A stretch of 64,000 nucleotides of DNA, taken from positions 248,001 to 312,000 of the forward strand of contig NZ_CP011994.1 in assembly GCF_001632845.1 (NCBI RefSeq). Direction: 5' to 3'. Below, piece by piece: positions 52,276 to 62,501 of the stretch (its first letter is position 1; each line of letters starts with the position of its first letter). The position numbers and the translations under genes are program-made. The stretch is from Ectothiorhodospira sp. BSL-9 (lineage in GTDB: Bacteria > Pseudomonadota > Gammaproteobacteria > Ectothiorhodospirales > Ectothiorhodospiraceae). Under the pieces are notes generated by a model. That model did not search any database. It had not been told where the DNA came from and saw only the letters and a program-made list of their open reading frames with translations.

Positions 52276-54546
52276 TTGAATCTCACCCGCCAGACGCTCG
52301 CCCGTGTTCTGCTGTTACTGCTGACAGCCGTGCTCATCCTGCCCATGCCCGCGCTGGCCGACTCCCCTTCCGGAGACAGTCGCCTCGCCGACATTCTTGA
52401 GGACGACCAGGCCCGGGCGTCACTGATCGCGGAGCTGCGGCGCAGTGCGGCAGAAGCCGATGCCGTGCAGGCTGAGGAGACGGAACCTGCGGTCTCGCTG
52501 CCGGGCCGGGTGGCACAACTCACCCAATCCCTGGCCGAGGGCACCGTCACGGAGGTGGAGGCCGCCCTGCAGTCCGGTGGCCAGGCCTGGCAACAGCTCA
52601 TGACGGCAGACCTGATGGACCTGACCCTGCAGGTGGGGCTGCTGGCCAGCCTCATTGCCGCCACCCTGGTCACCCTGTGGCTGCTCTCCTGGCTGGCACG
52701 ATTCGCCTACCGGGGCCTGAACGCATACGCGTTCTCCCGCACCGGCACGGTGGGCATCATCCGTCGTGGCGTGGCCATCATTTCCTCCCTGGTCATTGAT
52801 GTGGCCACCGTTCTGCTGGCCTGGCTGGCCGGGTACGCCATCGCCCTGTTCGTACTGGGTACGTCGGGCGAGATGACCACCCAGGCGACCTTATTCCTCA
52901 ACGCCTTCCTCATCGTGGAACTGCTCCGCGCCGCCATCCGCCTGGTCTTCTCCAAGCACTGGCCCGGCCTGCGCCCCGTGCCCCTCACCGATGAAGAGGC
53001 CGCTTACTGGACCGCCTGGACCACGCGCATGGCGGCGTTTCTGGGATATGGCCTGCTGTTCGTGGTGCCGGTCGTCAAGCAGACCGTTACTCCGGAACTG
53101 GGGCGCGCCTTGGCCCTGATCATCATCTTCATGGCCTTCCTCAAGGGTGTGGCACTGGTGATGCAGAACCGCAAGCGGGCTCGGGACAGACTCTCCGCGC
53201 TGGCGGACCAGATGGAAACGGGCTTTGCACAGATCAGTCTGAATCTGGTGGCCAAGACCTGGCACATCATCGCCCTGGTGTATCTGGCCGCCATTCTCAG
53301 CACCGCCGTGCTGTTCCCGGAACAGGCCCTGCCCTTCATGCTCACGGCCACCGTTCAGACCCTGATCGCCGTGGCGGTGGGTATTGCCCTGTCGGCGTTT
53401 CTCACCCGGGTGATCCTGCGTCGCATCCAGTTGCCCGAGGATACCCGGACCAAGTTCCCGCAACTGGAAGAGCGGCTGAACGCCTACATCCCCATGAGTC
53501 TGAAGATCACCCGGTTCACCATCCTGGCCGTCGTTGCCGGTGTGATCCTGGATGCCTGGACGCCCTTCAGTCTGGCTGGGTGGGTAACCTCGGACAGTGG
53601 CACCCTGATCATCGGCAAGATCGTCGCCGTGGCCCTGATCATCGCCTTTGCCCTGCTGCTCTGGCTGGTGATCGCCAGCTGGATCGAATTCAAACTGAAC
53701 CCGGCGGCGGGCAACGGTGAGCCCAACCCCCGGACCCGCACCCTGCTGACCATCTTCCGCAATGCCATCGCCATTGCCCTGATCGTGATGACGGTGATGG
53801 TGGTTCTGGCGGAGATCGGCATCAACATCGGCCCGCTGATCGCCGGTGCCGGCGTGCTGGGTCTGGCCATCGGTTTCGGAGCCCAGAAACTGGTCCAGGA
53901 TGTGATCACCGGCGTCTTCATCCAGCTGGAGAATGCGGTGAATGTGGGGGACGTGGTCACCGCCGGGGGCATGACCGGCACCGTGGAACGCCTCACCATT
54001 CGCTCCATGGGCCTGCGGGACCTGTCCGGCACTTACCATCTGATCCCCTTCTCCTCCGTGGACGCCGTATCCAACTACATGCGCGAATTCGCCTATCACG
54101 TGGGCGAGTACGGCGTGGCCTATCGGGAGGACACGGATCAGGTGATCGCCCGCCTGCGGGACGCCTTCGCAGAACTGCGCAGCATGCCGGAGGTGGCCCC
54201 CAACGTGCTGGGCGACCTGGAGGTGCATGGCGTCACCGCCCTGGCCGACAGTTCGGTGAACGTGCGGGTGCGCATCAAGACCGCTCCGGGCATGCAGTGG
54301 GCCGTGGGCCGCGAGTACAACCGCCTGGTCAAACGGCATTTCGACGCCGCCGGCATCGAGATTCCATTCCCGCACATGACCCTGTACTTCGGCGAGGACA
54401 AGGCCGGCCACGCCCCGCCGGCCCGGGTTCTGCTGGAGGAAGACGGCACCGGTCACGAGGATCCCGCCACCCCGTCGCGGATCTCCCGTTTCCGCTCCCG
54501 CTCCAACCCCAAGTTCAAGGGGGACTTCGACGAAGGGGAGGAATAG
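52276..54546 (+). CDS. MscS-family mechanosensitive channel
   Basis: 756 aa from a TTG start with AAGGAG upstream. A signal peptide and a periplasmic segment (to about residue 110) precede multiple membrane segments. The pore-lining helix and beta domain are in AGAGVLGLAIGFGAQKLV and the following VNVGDVV near residues 535-565. A C-terminal cytoplasmic cage and acidic tail follow. Protects against osmotic downshift. Confidence 0.9.
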   Translation: MNLTRQTLARVLLLLLTAVLILPMPALADSPSGDSRLADILEDDQARASLIAELRRSAAEADAVQAEETEPAVSLPGRVAQLTQSLAEGTVTEVEAALQSGGQAWQQLMTADLMDLTLQVGLLASLIAATLVTLWLLSWLARFAYRGLNAYAFSRTGTVGIIRRGVAIISSLVIDVATVLLAWLAGYAIALFVLGTSGEMTTQATLFLNAFLIVELLRAAIRLVFSKHWPGLRPVPLTDEEAAYWTAWTTRMAAFLGYGLLFVVPVVKQTVTPELGRALALIIIFMAFLKGVALVMQNRKRARDRLSALADQMETGFAQISLNLVAKTWHIIALVYLAAILSTAVLFPEQALPFMLTATVQTLIAVAVGIALSAFLTRVILRRIQLPEDTRTKFPQLEERLNAYIPMSLKITRFTILAVVAGVILDAWTPFSLAGWVTSDSGTLIIGKIVAVALIIAFALLLWLVIASWIEFKLNPAAGNGEPNPRTRTLLTIFRNAIAIALIVMTVMVVLAEIGINIGPLIAGAGVLGLAIGFGAQKLVQDVITGVFIQLENAVNVGDVVTAGGMTGTVERLTIRSMGLRDLSGTYHLIPFSSVDAVSNYMREFAYHVGEYGVAYREDTDQVIARLRDAFAELRSMPEVAPNVLGDLEVHGVTALADSSVNVRVRIKTAPGMQWAVGREYNRLVKRHFDAAGIEIPFPHMTLYFGEDKAGHAPPARVLLEEDGTGHEDPATPSRISRFRSRSNPKFKGDFDEGEE

Positions 54547-54671
54547 ATTCAGGGTGGCATGCTCATTCATGCTCCGTTCAGGGAACAAGGCGAATAATGG
54601 CCCCGAAGCCTGGAGAAATGATCCGGGCCATACGACAAAGCCATTCGCCTCGATGCGAGAAGGAGCACACC

Positions 54672-55001
54672 ATGAAGACCCTGAACAACAACGTGAGCCG
54701 TCGCCGTTTCCTGCAGTTCGGTGCCTATGGCCTGGTGGCTGTCCCCCTGGCCGGCCTGGGCTGGACCACCGCCGCGCAGGCGGGCGTGGAACAACTGGAC
54801 CCGGCCTCGGACACCGCTCAGGCCCTGAGCTACACCCATGATGCCGGGAGCGTGGAGCATGACCAGTTCAAGGAAGGCAGCAACTGCCTGAACTGCATGC
54901 TCTACTCCGACCCCAATGCCAAGGAATGGGGCCCCTGCGCGGTGTTCCCGGGCAAGCATGTAGCCGCCGAAGGCTGGTGCACCGCCTGGGTTGCGCGCTG
55001 A
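54672..55001 (+). CDS. hip: High-potential iron-sulfur protein (HiPIP)
   Basis: 109 aa from ATG 54672. A Tat signal with SRRRFLQ leads into a small mature domain with four Cys (NCLNCM, GPCAVF, GWCTAW) binding one [4Fe-4S]. Periplasmic electron carrier common in Ectothiorhodospiraceae. Confidence 0.95.
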   Translation: MKTLNNNVSRRRFLQFGAYGLVAVPLAGLGWTTAAQAGVEQLDPASDTAQALSYTHDAGSVEHDQFKEGSNCLNCMLYSDPNAKEWGPCAVFPGKHVAAEGWCTAWVAR

Positions 55002-55071
55002 TCCGGGGGATTGCGCCCTCCGCTCCCCCCTCATCCCCGACCCTTCTCCCCTGAGGGGAGAAGGGAGCCAT

Positions 55072-55132
55072 GGGACGAAAACGGGGACAGACACCTTTTT
55101 GGCAAAAAGGTGTCTGTCCCCGTTTTCGTCCC
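55072..55132. repeat. Perfect palindrome with 30-bp arms
   Basis: Two exactly complementary 30-bp arms around a single G at 55102. The arms contain GGGGACAGACACC, a motif typical of dispersed REP/BIME-like palindromes. It lies between the HiPIP and iorA genes and would form a strong hairpin in RNA. Confidence 0.8.
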
Positions 55133-55271
55133 CGTTTTGCCGTTTCGCATTCAAAACCCCAGAAATTCCTCCCCCATTGAGGAATCATGTAGACTTGCGG
55201 GCTGTCGCCCGCGTTGCCGCGTCGTCGGTCGCCGGGCTCCGTCGTCCCACAGACAGATTGAGCAGCAGATC

Positions 55272-56897
55272 ATGGCATCGACCGAACGTCTTCTTCTGAG
55301 CGGCAACGAAGCGGTGGCCCTGGCCGCCCTGCATGCCGGTGTCACCCTGGGGACCGGCTACCCCGGCACCCCTTCCACCGAGATCCTTGAGGCCTTCGAC
55401 CATATGGGCGGTCCAGCCCAATGGGCGCCCAATGAGAAAGTGGCCCTGGAAGTGGCACTGGGCGTGTCCTTCGCCGGTGCACGCAGCCTCACCACCATGA
55501 AGCACGTGGGCGTCAATGTGGCCGCCGACCCCCTGTTCACCGCCGCGTACATCGACATGACCGGCGGTCTGGTGCTGGTCTCCGCCGACGACCCGGGCAT
55601 GGCCTCCAGCCAGAACGAGCAGGACAACCGCCATTACGCCCGGGCCGCCATCGTGCCCATGCTGGAGCCGGCCGATGCCCAGCAGGCCTATGATTTCACC
55701 CTGGCTGCCTTTGAGCTTTCCGAACGCTGGAAGGTGCCTGTGATCCTGCGCATGACCACCCGTATCTGCCACGCCAAGACCGAGGTCCACCCGGGACCCG
55801 AGCGCCCCTCCAGCATCCAGCCCGGCTATGAACGCGACATTCCCGGTCGGGTGATGATCCCCGCCTATGCCCGCCCCGCCCACCACAAGGTGCGCGCCAA
55901 GATGGAAGAGATCGCCCAGTGGAACGAGCAAAGCGACCTCAACCAGATCCACCCGGGTGATCGCTCCCTGGGCATCATCACGTCCGGCGTTGCTGTCATG
56001 CATGCCCGCGAAGCGGCACCGGAGGCCACCATACTGGCCCTGGGGCTCACCTGGCCGCTGCCCATGAAGCGCATCAAGGAATTCGTGGAGAGCGTGGATC
56101 GCTGCGTGGTGATCGAGGAAGGCGATCATCTGCTGTACGAGGCCCTGAAGGTGGCCGGTCTGGACGTGGAAGGCAAGCCGGAGATGTACCGCTTCAGTGA
56201 GCTGAACGTCCCCCGGGTGCGCCGCATCCTGGCCGGCGACACCACCCCAGAGGCCAAGCCACCCCGGGGCAAGCCGCCGGAGCTGTGCAAGGGCTGCTCC
56301 CACCGGGAGGTCTTCGAGGCCCTGAGCCGCATGGACTGCATCGTCGCCGGCGACATCGGCTGCTATACCCTGGGCGTACTGCCCCCCTTCGAGGCCATGG
56401 ACACCTGCGTGTGCATGGGCGCGGCGATCGGCGTGGGCCTGGGGCTGCGCCACGTGCTGCCAGAGGACCAGGCCCGGCGCGTGGTCAGTGTGATCGGTGA
56501 TTCCACCTTTGTGCACTCGGGCCTCACGGGGATTGCCGAGATGGTGTACAACCCGCCGCCGACGGGGCACGTGGTCCTCATCGTGGATAACAGCACCACC
56601 GCCATGACCGGCCGCCAGGAACATCCGGGCACCGGCCGCAGCCTCAATCACGAGCCCGCCAACAAGATGGATTTTGGTGCCGTCTGCCGCGCCATGGGCG
56701 TGAAGAACGTGGAAGTGGTGGACCCGCAAAAGCCCGGCGAGGACTTCGAGGGCCGACTGCGGGCCATGCTGGAAAAGGACGAGCTCTCCGTCATGATCGC
56801 CGAGCGCCCATGCATTCTGGCGGCCCCGCTGATCCGCAAGTTTGAGAAGGCACAGGAGGAGAAGCAGGCCCAGTGTTCCGCCGCCATGACGGACTGA
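55272..56897 (+). CDS. iorA: Indolepyruvate ferredoxin oxidoreductase, alpha subunit, short form
   Basis: 541 aa from ATG 55272. The pyrimidine-binding half has GNEAVALAALHAG and YPGTPSTEI. The TPP site has GDIGCYTLG and VIGDSTFVHSG, with CKGCSHRE before it. The usual C-terminal two-[4Fe-4S] ferredoxin domain is missing (ends at AAMTD). Oxidatively decarboxylates aryl pyruvates to aryl-acetyl-CoA. Confidence 0.9.
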   Translation: MASTERLLLSGNEAVALAALHAGVTLGTGYPGTPSTEILEAFDHMGGPAQWAPNEKVALEVALGVSFAGARSLTTMKHVGVNVAADPLFTAAYIDMTGGLVLVSADDPGMASSQNEQDNRHYARAAIVPMLEPADAQQAYDFTLAAFELSERWKVPVILRMTTRICHAKTEVHPGPERPSSIQPGYERDIPGRVMIPAYARPAHHKVRAKMEEIAQWNEQSDLNQIHPGDRSLGIITSGVAVMHAREAAPEATILALGLTWPLPMKRIKEFVESVDRCVVIEEGDHLLYEALKVAGLDVEGKPEMYRFSELNVPRVRRILAGDTTPEAKPPRGKPPELCKGCSHREVFEALSRMDCIVAGDIGCYTLGVLPPFEAMDTCVCMGAAIGVGLGLRHVLPEDQARRVVSVIGDSTFVHSGLTGIAEMVYNPPPTGHVVLIVDNSTTAMTGRQEHPGTGRSLNHEPANKMDFGAVCRAMGVKNVEVVDPQKPGEDFEGRLRAMLEKDELSVMIAERPCILAAPLIRKFEKAQEEKQAQCSAAMTD

Positions 56898-56956
56898 TCC
56901 GTCGCGACGCATCCCGGCTTTCTTCCACACTTACCAACGAATTCAGAGGATCAGCA

Positions 56957-57463
56957 ATGGCTGTCACCAATATTGTGCTTGCCGGCCTGGGGGGCCAGGG
57001 CGTGGTCAAGGCATCGGACCTGCTCTCCACCACCGCCTTCAACGCCGGTTGCGAAGTCAAGAAGAGCGAAGTGCACGGCATGAGTCAGCGGGGCGGCTCC
57101 GTCACCAGTGACGTGCGCTTTGGCGACAAGGTGCTCAGCCCCATGGTGCCCATGGGCGAGGCAGATTTCCTGCTGGTGTTCGAGTCCAGTCAGGTGGATA
57201 TCAACCGCGGCTGGCTCAAGCCTGGCGGTGTGCTCATCACCCCGGACGCCATCCCCGAGGGAGCCCTGCGCAACCGCAAGAGCCTGAACGTGGCCATCCT
57301 GGGTGCCCTGTCGGTGATGCTGGACTTCGAAGAAGACCAGTGGATCCGCTCCATCCATACCTGTCTTGCCGAAAAGCTGCACGCGGTCAACGAGCAGGCC
57401 TTTGCCCTGGGGCGGGAAGTAGGGCAACAGCTGGGCCGCGTCAAAGAAACCGAGGGGGTTTAA
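56957..57463 (+). CDS. iorB: Indolepyruvate ferredoxin oxidoreductase, beta subunit
   Basis: 168 aa from ATG 56957. GLGGQGVVKASDLL near residue 9 and KSEVHGMSQRGGSV near residue 36 are the gamma-domain motifs of 2-oxoacid oxidoreductases. It abuts paaK directly. Confidence 0.92.
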   Translation: MAVTNIVLAGLGGQGVVKASDLLSTTAFNAGCEVKKSEVHGMSQRGGSVTSDVRFGDKVLSPMVPMGEADFLLVFESSQVDINRGWLKPGGVLITPDAIPEGALRNRKSLNVAILGALSVMLDFEEDQWIRSIHTCLAEKLHAVNEQAFALGREVGQQLGRVKETEGV

Positions 57464-58798
57464 ATGCTCAAAGAACGCTGGAACGACGTGGAGGGAGGCT
57501 TCCACCCGGCCAGTGCGCCGGACTACCTGCCCGAGGAGAAGCTGCGCGAAGTGCAGCTCAGACGCCTGCGGGTCGTGGTGAAGCGCGCCTATGACAACGT
57601 GGAACTGATCCGCACGCGGATGCAGGAAAAGGGCATGGCGCCCGAGGACATCAAGCAGTTGTCCGATGTCGCCCACCTGCCCTTCACCACCAAGCTGGAT
57701 CTGCGCGACACCTACCCCTTTGGTCTGTTTGCCAGCCCCATGAGTGACATTGTGCGCCTGCACGCCTCCTCCGGCACCACCGGCAAGCCCATTGTGGTGG
57801 CCTACACCCGGGAGGACCTGGAAGTCTGGGCCGAAGTCATGACCCGCACCTTCGCCTCCTGCGGCCTGCACCGGGGCGATGTGGTGCAGAATGCCTTTGG
57901 CTATGGTCTGTTCACCGGCGGCCTGGGGGCCCACTACGGGGCCGAATCCCTGGGCGCCACGGTGATCCCGGTGTCCGGCGGCAACACCGAACGGCAGCTG
58001 ATGGTGATGAAGGATTTCTCCGTCACCGCCATGTGCGCCACCCCCAGCTATTTCACCCACATCATCGAGCGTGCCCACGACATGGGTATGGACATGCGCG
58101 ACCTGCCGCTGCACACGGGCATCTTCGGGGCCGAACCCTGGAGCGATGCCATGCGCGCTCACATCGAGGAAGGTGCCGGCATCAAGGCCTACGATATCTA
58201 TGGCCTGTCCGAGATCATCGGGCCCGGGGTAGCCAGCGAGTGCGCCGAGCAGAACGGCCTGCATGTGTTCGAGGATCACTTCTATCCGGAGATCATCGAT
58301 CCGGAAACTGGCGAACCACTGCCCGACGGTGAAGAAGGTGAGCTGGTGCTCACCACCCTGAGCAAGCAGGCCATGCCCATCATCCGCTACCGCACCCGGG
58401 ATATCACCCGCATCATCCCCGAGACCTGCGCCTGCGGACGCACCACCCGGCGCTTCCGTCGCGTGGGCCGCCGCTCCGACGACATGTTCATCATCCGCGG
58501 CGTCAATGTCTTCCCCTCCCAGGTGGAAGCTGCGCTGCTGCAGGTGGAAGGCACCCTGCCCCACTACCAGATCATCCTCACCCGCGAAAACGGGCTGGAT
58601 CAGATGGCCGTGGAGGTGGAGGTCACGCCGGAGGTATTCAGCGACAAGGTCCGGGCCCTGGAGGATGTGCGTGCCGCCCTGGCCAAGGCCATCGAGCACA
58701 TCGTGGGCATCCGTGTTGGCCTGCGCCTGGTGGAACCGCGTACCATTGCCCGCAGCGAGGGCAAGGCCAAGCGGGTGATCGACAACCGTTCGCTGTAA
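57464..58798 (+). CDS. paaK: Phenylacetate-CoA ligase
   Basis: 444 aa. AMP-binding P-loop HASSGTTGKPIVVAYT near residue 103, then YGLSEI-like IYGLSEIIGPG and TRDITRI. The start follows the iorB stop by a base (TAA ATG). With IorAB it can recover or activate arylacetates from aromatic amino acid breakdown. Confidence 0.93.
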   Translation: MLKERWNDVEGGFHPASAPDYLPEEKLREVQLRRLRVVVKRAYDNVELIRTRMQEKGMAPEDIKQLSDVAHLPFTTKLDLRDTYPFGLFASPMSDIVRLHASSGTTGKPIVVAYTREDLEVWAEVMTRTFASCGLHRGDVVQNAFGYGLFTGGLGAHYGAESLGATVIPVSGGNTERQLMVMKDFSVTAMCATPSYFTHIIERAHDMGMDMRDLPLHTGIFGAEPWSDAMRAHIEEGAGIKAYDIYGLSEIIGPGVASECAEQNGLHVFEDHFYPEIIDPETGEPLPDGEEGELVLTTLSKQAMPIIRYRTRDITRIIPETCACGRTTRRFRRVGRRSDDMFIIRGVNVFPSQVEAALLQVEGTLPHYQIILTRENGLDQMAVEVEVTPEVFSDKVRALEDVRAALAKAIEHIVGIRVGLRLVEPRTIARSEGKAKRVIDNRSL

Positions 58799-58822
58799 GT
58801 CGTCACAGGAGCATCACATCCC

Positions 58823-59260
58823 ATGAAGCTGCAACAGCTTTCCGTTTTTCTGGAAAATCGCCCGGGACACCTGGCCGAACCGCTGGAACTCTTGTCCCGG
58901 CAGGGCATCAACCTGCTTAATCTCTCGCTGGCCGACACTGCCGAGTTCGGTATCCTGCGTATCATCGTGCGCGACTGGCAAAAGGCTGAGCAGGTCCTCA
59001 AGGACGCTGGCTGGGTGGTCAAGCTCACCGAGGTGGTGGCCGTTGACGTGGAAGATCGTCCCGGCGGCCTCGCCGAAGTGCTGCAGGCGGCTGGACGGGC
59101 GGAACTGAAGATCGAATACATGTACGCCTTCCCGCTGCGCCGCAATGACCGCGCGGCCTTGATCTTCCGATTCGAACAGCCAGATCGGGCCATCGAGCAA
59201 CTGCAGAGTGCCGGCATTCACCTGATCGAGGCGGAAGAACTCTTCGCCGCCGTGGAATGA
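58823..59260 (+). CDS. Tandem ACT-domain protein
   Basis: 145 aa made of two ACT domains (residues 1-65 and 68-140), the first with FLENRPGHLAEPLELL and the second with VEDRPGGLAEVLQAA. Common partner of iorAB-paaK; probably senses an aromatic ligand. Confidence 0.9.
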   Translation: MKLQQLSVFLENRPGHLAEPLELLSRQGINLLNLSLADTAEFGILRIIVRDWQKAEQVLKDAGWVVKLTEVVAVDVEDRPGGLAEVLQAAGRAELKIEYMYAFPLRRNDRAALIFRFEQPDRAIEQLQSAGIHLIEAEELFAAVE

Positions 59261-59270
59261 TCCCAGGCCC

Positions 59271-60578
59271 ATGAATCTGCCCTTCAAGGAACATGCGCTG
59301 CGCCGTGCCCTCAACGGTGAGTTGCACGCCCGCACCTTCGAGCCCACCCAGGCACCGGCGCGGGTGTCGCACCTGGCGTTTCTGTGCGGCGAACGGGGCA
59401 GTGGTATCAACACTCGCCATCTGCACCGTCTGCTGAAGCATTTCGGTGCCCCCATCCCGGAGCAGGTGGGGCAGTATCATGTGGCGAATCTGGGGGATAT
59501 CCGGCTGCACTGGGAGCGGCACACGGAGTTTGTCACCTATACCTTCACTCACTGCGGCCCGTTCACACACCCTTTCGACGACCCGGTCATCGAGCGCCTG
59601 CCGAACAACTGGCTGGAGAACTCCCCTGGTGAGTTGATTGCCGCCGTTTCACTGGCCATGGAGTCTGCCGACATGCCCGAGCGCAGCCTGGAGGAAATCT
59701 CCGGGTTGTTTGGTGGCAATATCCTCATCGGTTCCGAGGTGGTGGGGGGCAAGGGCCGGGCCTGGTCGGACCTGCGTATCCATCCGGATGGCTTTGCCCG
59801 GATCCTGCTGCGCAACGACAACCTCACCGATGCACAGGCCGGGCGGCTGATCAAGCGCATCCTGGAAGTGAGCGCCTATCGGGCCATGTCACTCATGGGA
59901 CTGCCCATGGCCCGCAAGGCCAGCCGCTCCCTGGGCACCGCCGACCGTCGTCTGGCCGAGCTGGCGGCCCGCATGACCGAACAGAACAGCCACGACTCCG
60001 GCGAAACCCAGGGGGAACTGCTGGCGGACCTCACCCATCTGGCCGCCCAGATCGAGGCCGTGGCCGCCCAGACCACCTACCGGTTCGAGGCCTCCCGGGC
60101 CTATTACCGGGTGGTACAGCAGCGTCTTCAACAATTGCGTCAGCAGCGTATCGAGGGATTGCAGACCTTCACGGAATTTCTCGAGGCCCGCCTGGCACCG
60201 GCCGTGGCCACCTGCGAATCGGTGGGTGACCGGCAGCGAGGGCTGGCTGAGCGGGCGGCGCGTCTGACCGCCTTGCTGAGGGCCCGGGTGGAGGTGAGCC
60301 TGCAGGCCCAGAACCGCAACCTGCTGGAATCCATGGACCGTCGTGCCAGCCTGCAATTGCGGCTGCAGGATACCGTGGAGGGACTGTCAGTGATTGCCAT
60401 CAGCTACTACGGTGTGGGTCTGGTGGGTTATGCCCTCAAGGGACTGGAGAGCCAGGGCTTGCCCATCAGCCCGGCCCTGGGGATGGGCCTGGCCACGCCG
60501 GTGGTGGTCTTCAGTGCCTGGATGTTCCTGCAACGGGTGAAGCGGCGCATCCTCGGGGACGAAAAGAGCGAACACTGA
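59271..60578 (+). CDS. DUF3422 membrane protein
   Basis: 435 aa. N-terminal soluble part starts with a RALNGELHARTFEP motif typical of the family. A coiled-coil central region is followed by two C-terminal membrane segments (about 370-395 and 405-425). Function unknown. It begins 10 bp after the ACT gene. Confidence 0.85.
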   Translation: MNLPFKEHALRRALNGELHARTFEPTQAPARVSHLAFLCGERGSGINTRHLHRLLKHFGAPIPEQVGQYHVANLGDIRLHWERHTEFVTYTFTHCGPFTHPFDDPVIERLPNNWLENSPGELIAAVSLAMESADMPERSLEEISGLFGGNILIGSEVVGGKGRAWSDLRIHPDGFARILLRNDNLTDAQAGRLIKRILEVSAYRAMSLMGLPMARKASRSLGTADRRLAELAARMTEQNSHDSGETQGELLADLTHLAAQIEAVAAQTTYRFEASRAYYRVVQQRLQQLRQQRIEGLQTFTEFLEARLAPAVATCESVGDRQRGLAERAARLTALLRARVEVSLQAQNRNLLESMDRRASLQLRLQDTVEGLSVIAISYYGVGLVGYALKGLESQGLPISPALGMGLATPVVVFSAWMFLQRVKRRILGDEKSEH

Positions 60579-60741
60579 GGCGTCGTTGCCAGGATCAACG
60601 CCCCGGCGGAAGGTTGACCCCCATCAACGGCGCCCACCTGTCGTACGTGACATGATATTCAGCGCAGCACGGCCCGCCATGCGCAAAGGGAACCCCTTAT
60701 CGGCCCAAACAGCCGGCGCATCCATCAGGGATGGATGACGA

Positions 60742-60768
60742 TCAAGTTAAGCCTGTCACTGCCGATAT
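60742..60768 (+). promoter_or_regulatory. Sigma-28 (FliA)-type promoter
   Basis: TCAAGTTA-N11-GCCGATAT fits the TAAAGTTT-N11-GCCGATAA consensus, 58 bp before the chemoreceptor gene. This fits control with the flagellar late genes. Confidence 0.7.
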
Positions 60769-60825
60769 ACTGAGCCGGACACGAAAGAATCCTGCCAAGG
60801 GTCTGGCAGCCAACGGGGAATCGCA

Positions 60826-62442
60826 ATGCGACGTATTTCAGACCTGCCGATCTGGGTCCGCCTGGTAGGTGCCATGTGGTTGATACTCCTGCCCGCCTGG
60901 GCCGGCATGATCCTGTGGGCCATCCATGAGCAGCGCAGTACCGCCATCGAACAGGCCGAAGGCTTCTCGTCCACCATTCACGAGATGACCATGGCAGGCC
61001 TGACCACCATGATGATCACCGGCACCACCCATCGGCGGGAGGAATTCCTCGAGCAGATCGTCGAACTCCAGAGTGTTACCGACCTTCGCGTCCTGCGTGG
61101 CGAGCCGGTCTCGCGGCAGTATGGGGAGGGCACGGAACACGAACGCCCGCAGGACGCGGTGGAGCGACGGGTGCTGGAGACCGGCGAGCCCCACATCCGG
61201 CTGGCGGACGACCGCAGCACGCTGCGCGCCGTGCTTCCCGTTTACAACGAGCGTGAATACCTGGGCAAGAACTGCACCTCCTGCCATGCCCTGGCCGCGG
61301 AGGGAGACGTGCTCGGTGCCACCAGCATGCAGATCCGCCTGGACGATGTGAACGCCGCCGTACACCGCTTTGGCTGGAGCATCACCCTGCTGGCCATCCT
61401 GGTGAGCATCCCGGTGCTGGTATTCCTGTTCCTGTTCGTGCGCCGATTCGTCACGCGCCCCCTCAACGACATGACCCGGGGGCTCAAGGGTATCGCCGAG
61501 GGGGATGGCGATCTCTCCCATCGCCTGCAGGTCAGGGGCAATGATGAGATCGGTGAGGCCTCCCAGGCCTTCAACGCCATGATGGACAACTTCCGCGACC
61601 TGATCAGCCGGGTGCTGGACTCCACCGCGCATCTGGCCCGGGCGGCCTCGGACCTGGCGGCCATCACCGAGCGCACCGACGCCGGTGTGAGCCGACAGCG
61701 CTCCGAGGTGGACCAGTTGGCCACCGCGATGAACGAGATGAATGCCACGGCCCAGGAGGTGGCGCGCAGCGCCCAGCAGGGCGCCGATGCCACCCGTGAC
61801 GCCCATGGCTCAGCCATGGCCGGCAAAAATGTGGTGGCCGGCACCATGGATCGCATCGAAAAACTGGCCGAAGAGGTGCAGCGGGCCGCCGACGTCATCC
61901 GCGACCTGGACAAGGACAGCGAGCAGATCGGCAAGGTGCTGGACGTGATCCGGGGCATTGCCGAACAGACCAACCTGCTGGCCCTGAATGCCGCCATCGA
62001 GGCCGCCCGGGCCGGCGAGGCCGGGCGCGGATTCGCGGTGGTGGCCGACGAGGTGCGCTCACTGGCCACCCGCACTCAGAGTTCCACCCAGGAGATTCAG
62101 GAGATGATCGAGCGCCTGCAACAAACCAGCCAGCGCGCCGTGGTGGTGATGGAGGAGAGTCAGCAATATGCCCAGTCCAGCCGTGACAGCGCTGCTGAGG
62201 CGGGTCACTCCCTGGACTCCATCACCCAGGCGGTGAGCACCATCAACGACGTGAATACGCAGGTGGCCAGTTCAGCCGAAGAGCAGAGCGCCGTGGCCGA
62301 GGAGATGAACCGGAACGTGACCAGCATCTCCGATGCCGCCGAGGAGAACGCCCAGGGCGCACGGGAAACCACCCACGCCTCCGAGCAACTCTCCCGACTG
62401 GCCAACGAGCTTCAGGATCTGGTGGGCCGCTTCAAGGTGTGA
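60826..62442 (+). CDS. Methyl-accepting chemotaxis protein with a periplasmic heme c site
   Basis: 538 aa. Membrane segments at about 15-33 and 180-205. Between them the sensor domain carries C150-TS-C153-H154, a heme c motif. HAMP (about 205-260) and a signalling domain follow, with the hairpin [20 protein letters not shown] redox or gas sensor is the likely reading. Confidence 0.92.
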   Translation: MRRISDLPIWVRLVGAMWLILLPAWAGMILWAIHEQRSTAIEQAEGFSSTIHEMTMAGLTTMMITGTTHRREEFLEQIVELQSVTDLRVLRGEPVSRQYGEGTEHERPQDAVERRVLETGEPHIRLADDRSTLRAVLPVYNEREYLGKNCTSCHALAAEGDVLGATSMQIRLDDVNAAVHRFGWSITLLAILVSIPVLVFLFLFVRRFVTRPLNDMTRGLKGIAEGDGDLSHRLQVRGNDEIGEASQAFNAMMDNFRDLISRVLDSTAHLARAASDLAAITERTDAGVSRQRSEVDQLATAMNEMNATAQEVARSAQQGADATRDAHGSAMAGKNVVAGTMDRIEKLAEEVQRAADVIRDLDKDSEQIGKVLDVIRGIAEQTNLLALNAAIEAARAGEAGRGFAVVADEVRSLATRTQSSTQEIQEMIERLQQTSQRAVVVMEESQQYAQSSRDSAAEAGHSLDSITQAVSTINDVNTQVASSAEEQSAVAEEMNRNVTSISDAAEENAQGARETTHASEQLSRLANELQDLVGRFKV

Positions 62443-62467
62443 GAACACCGCGACCCCGTACCCGTCA

Positions 62468-62501
62468 CCCTGGGGTGGACACGCCACCCCAGGGTTTTTT
62501 T
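62468..62501. terminator. Strong bidirectional terminator
   Basis: CCCTGGGGTGG and CCACCCCAGGG with a short loop, followed by seven T. It lies between convergent genes (chemoreceptor and CBS protein). Confidence 0.9.

Noticed and set aside
52891-54588. Long minus-strand reading frame opposite the MscS gene
   Set aside because: It is the reverse shadow of the channel gene, rich in His, Gly and Gln, without domains.
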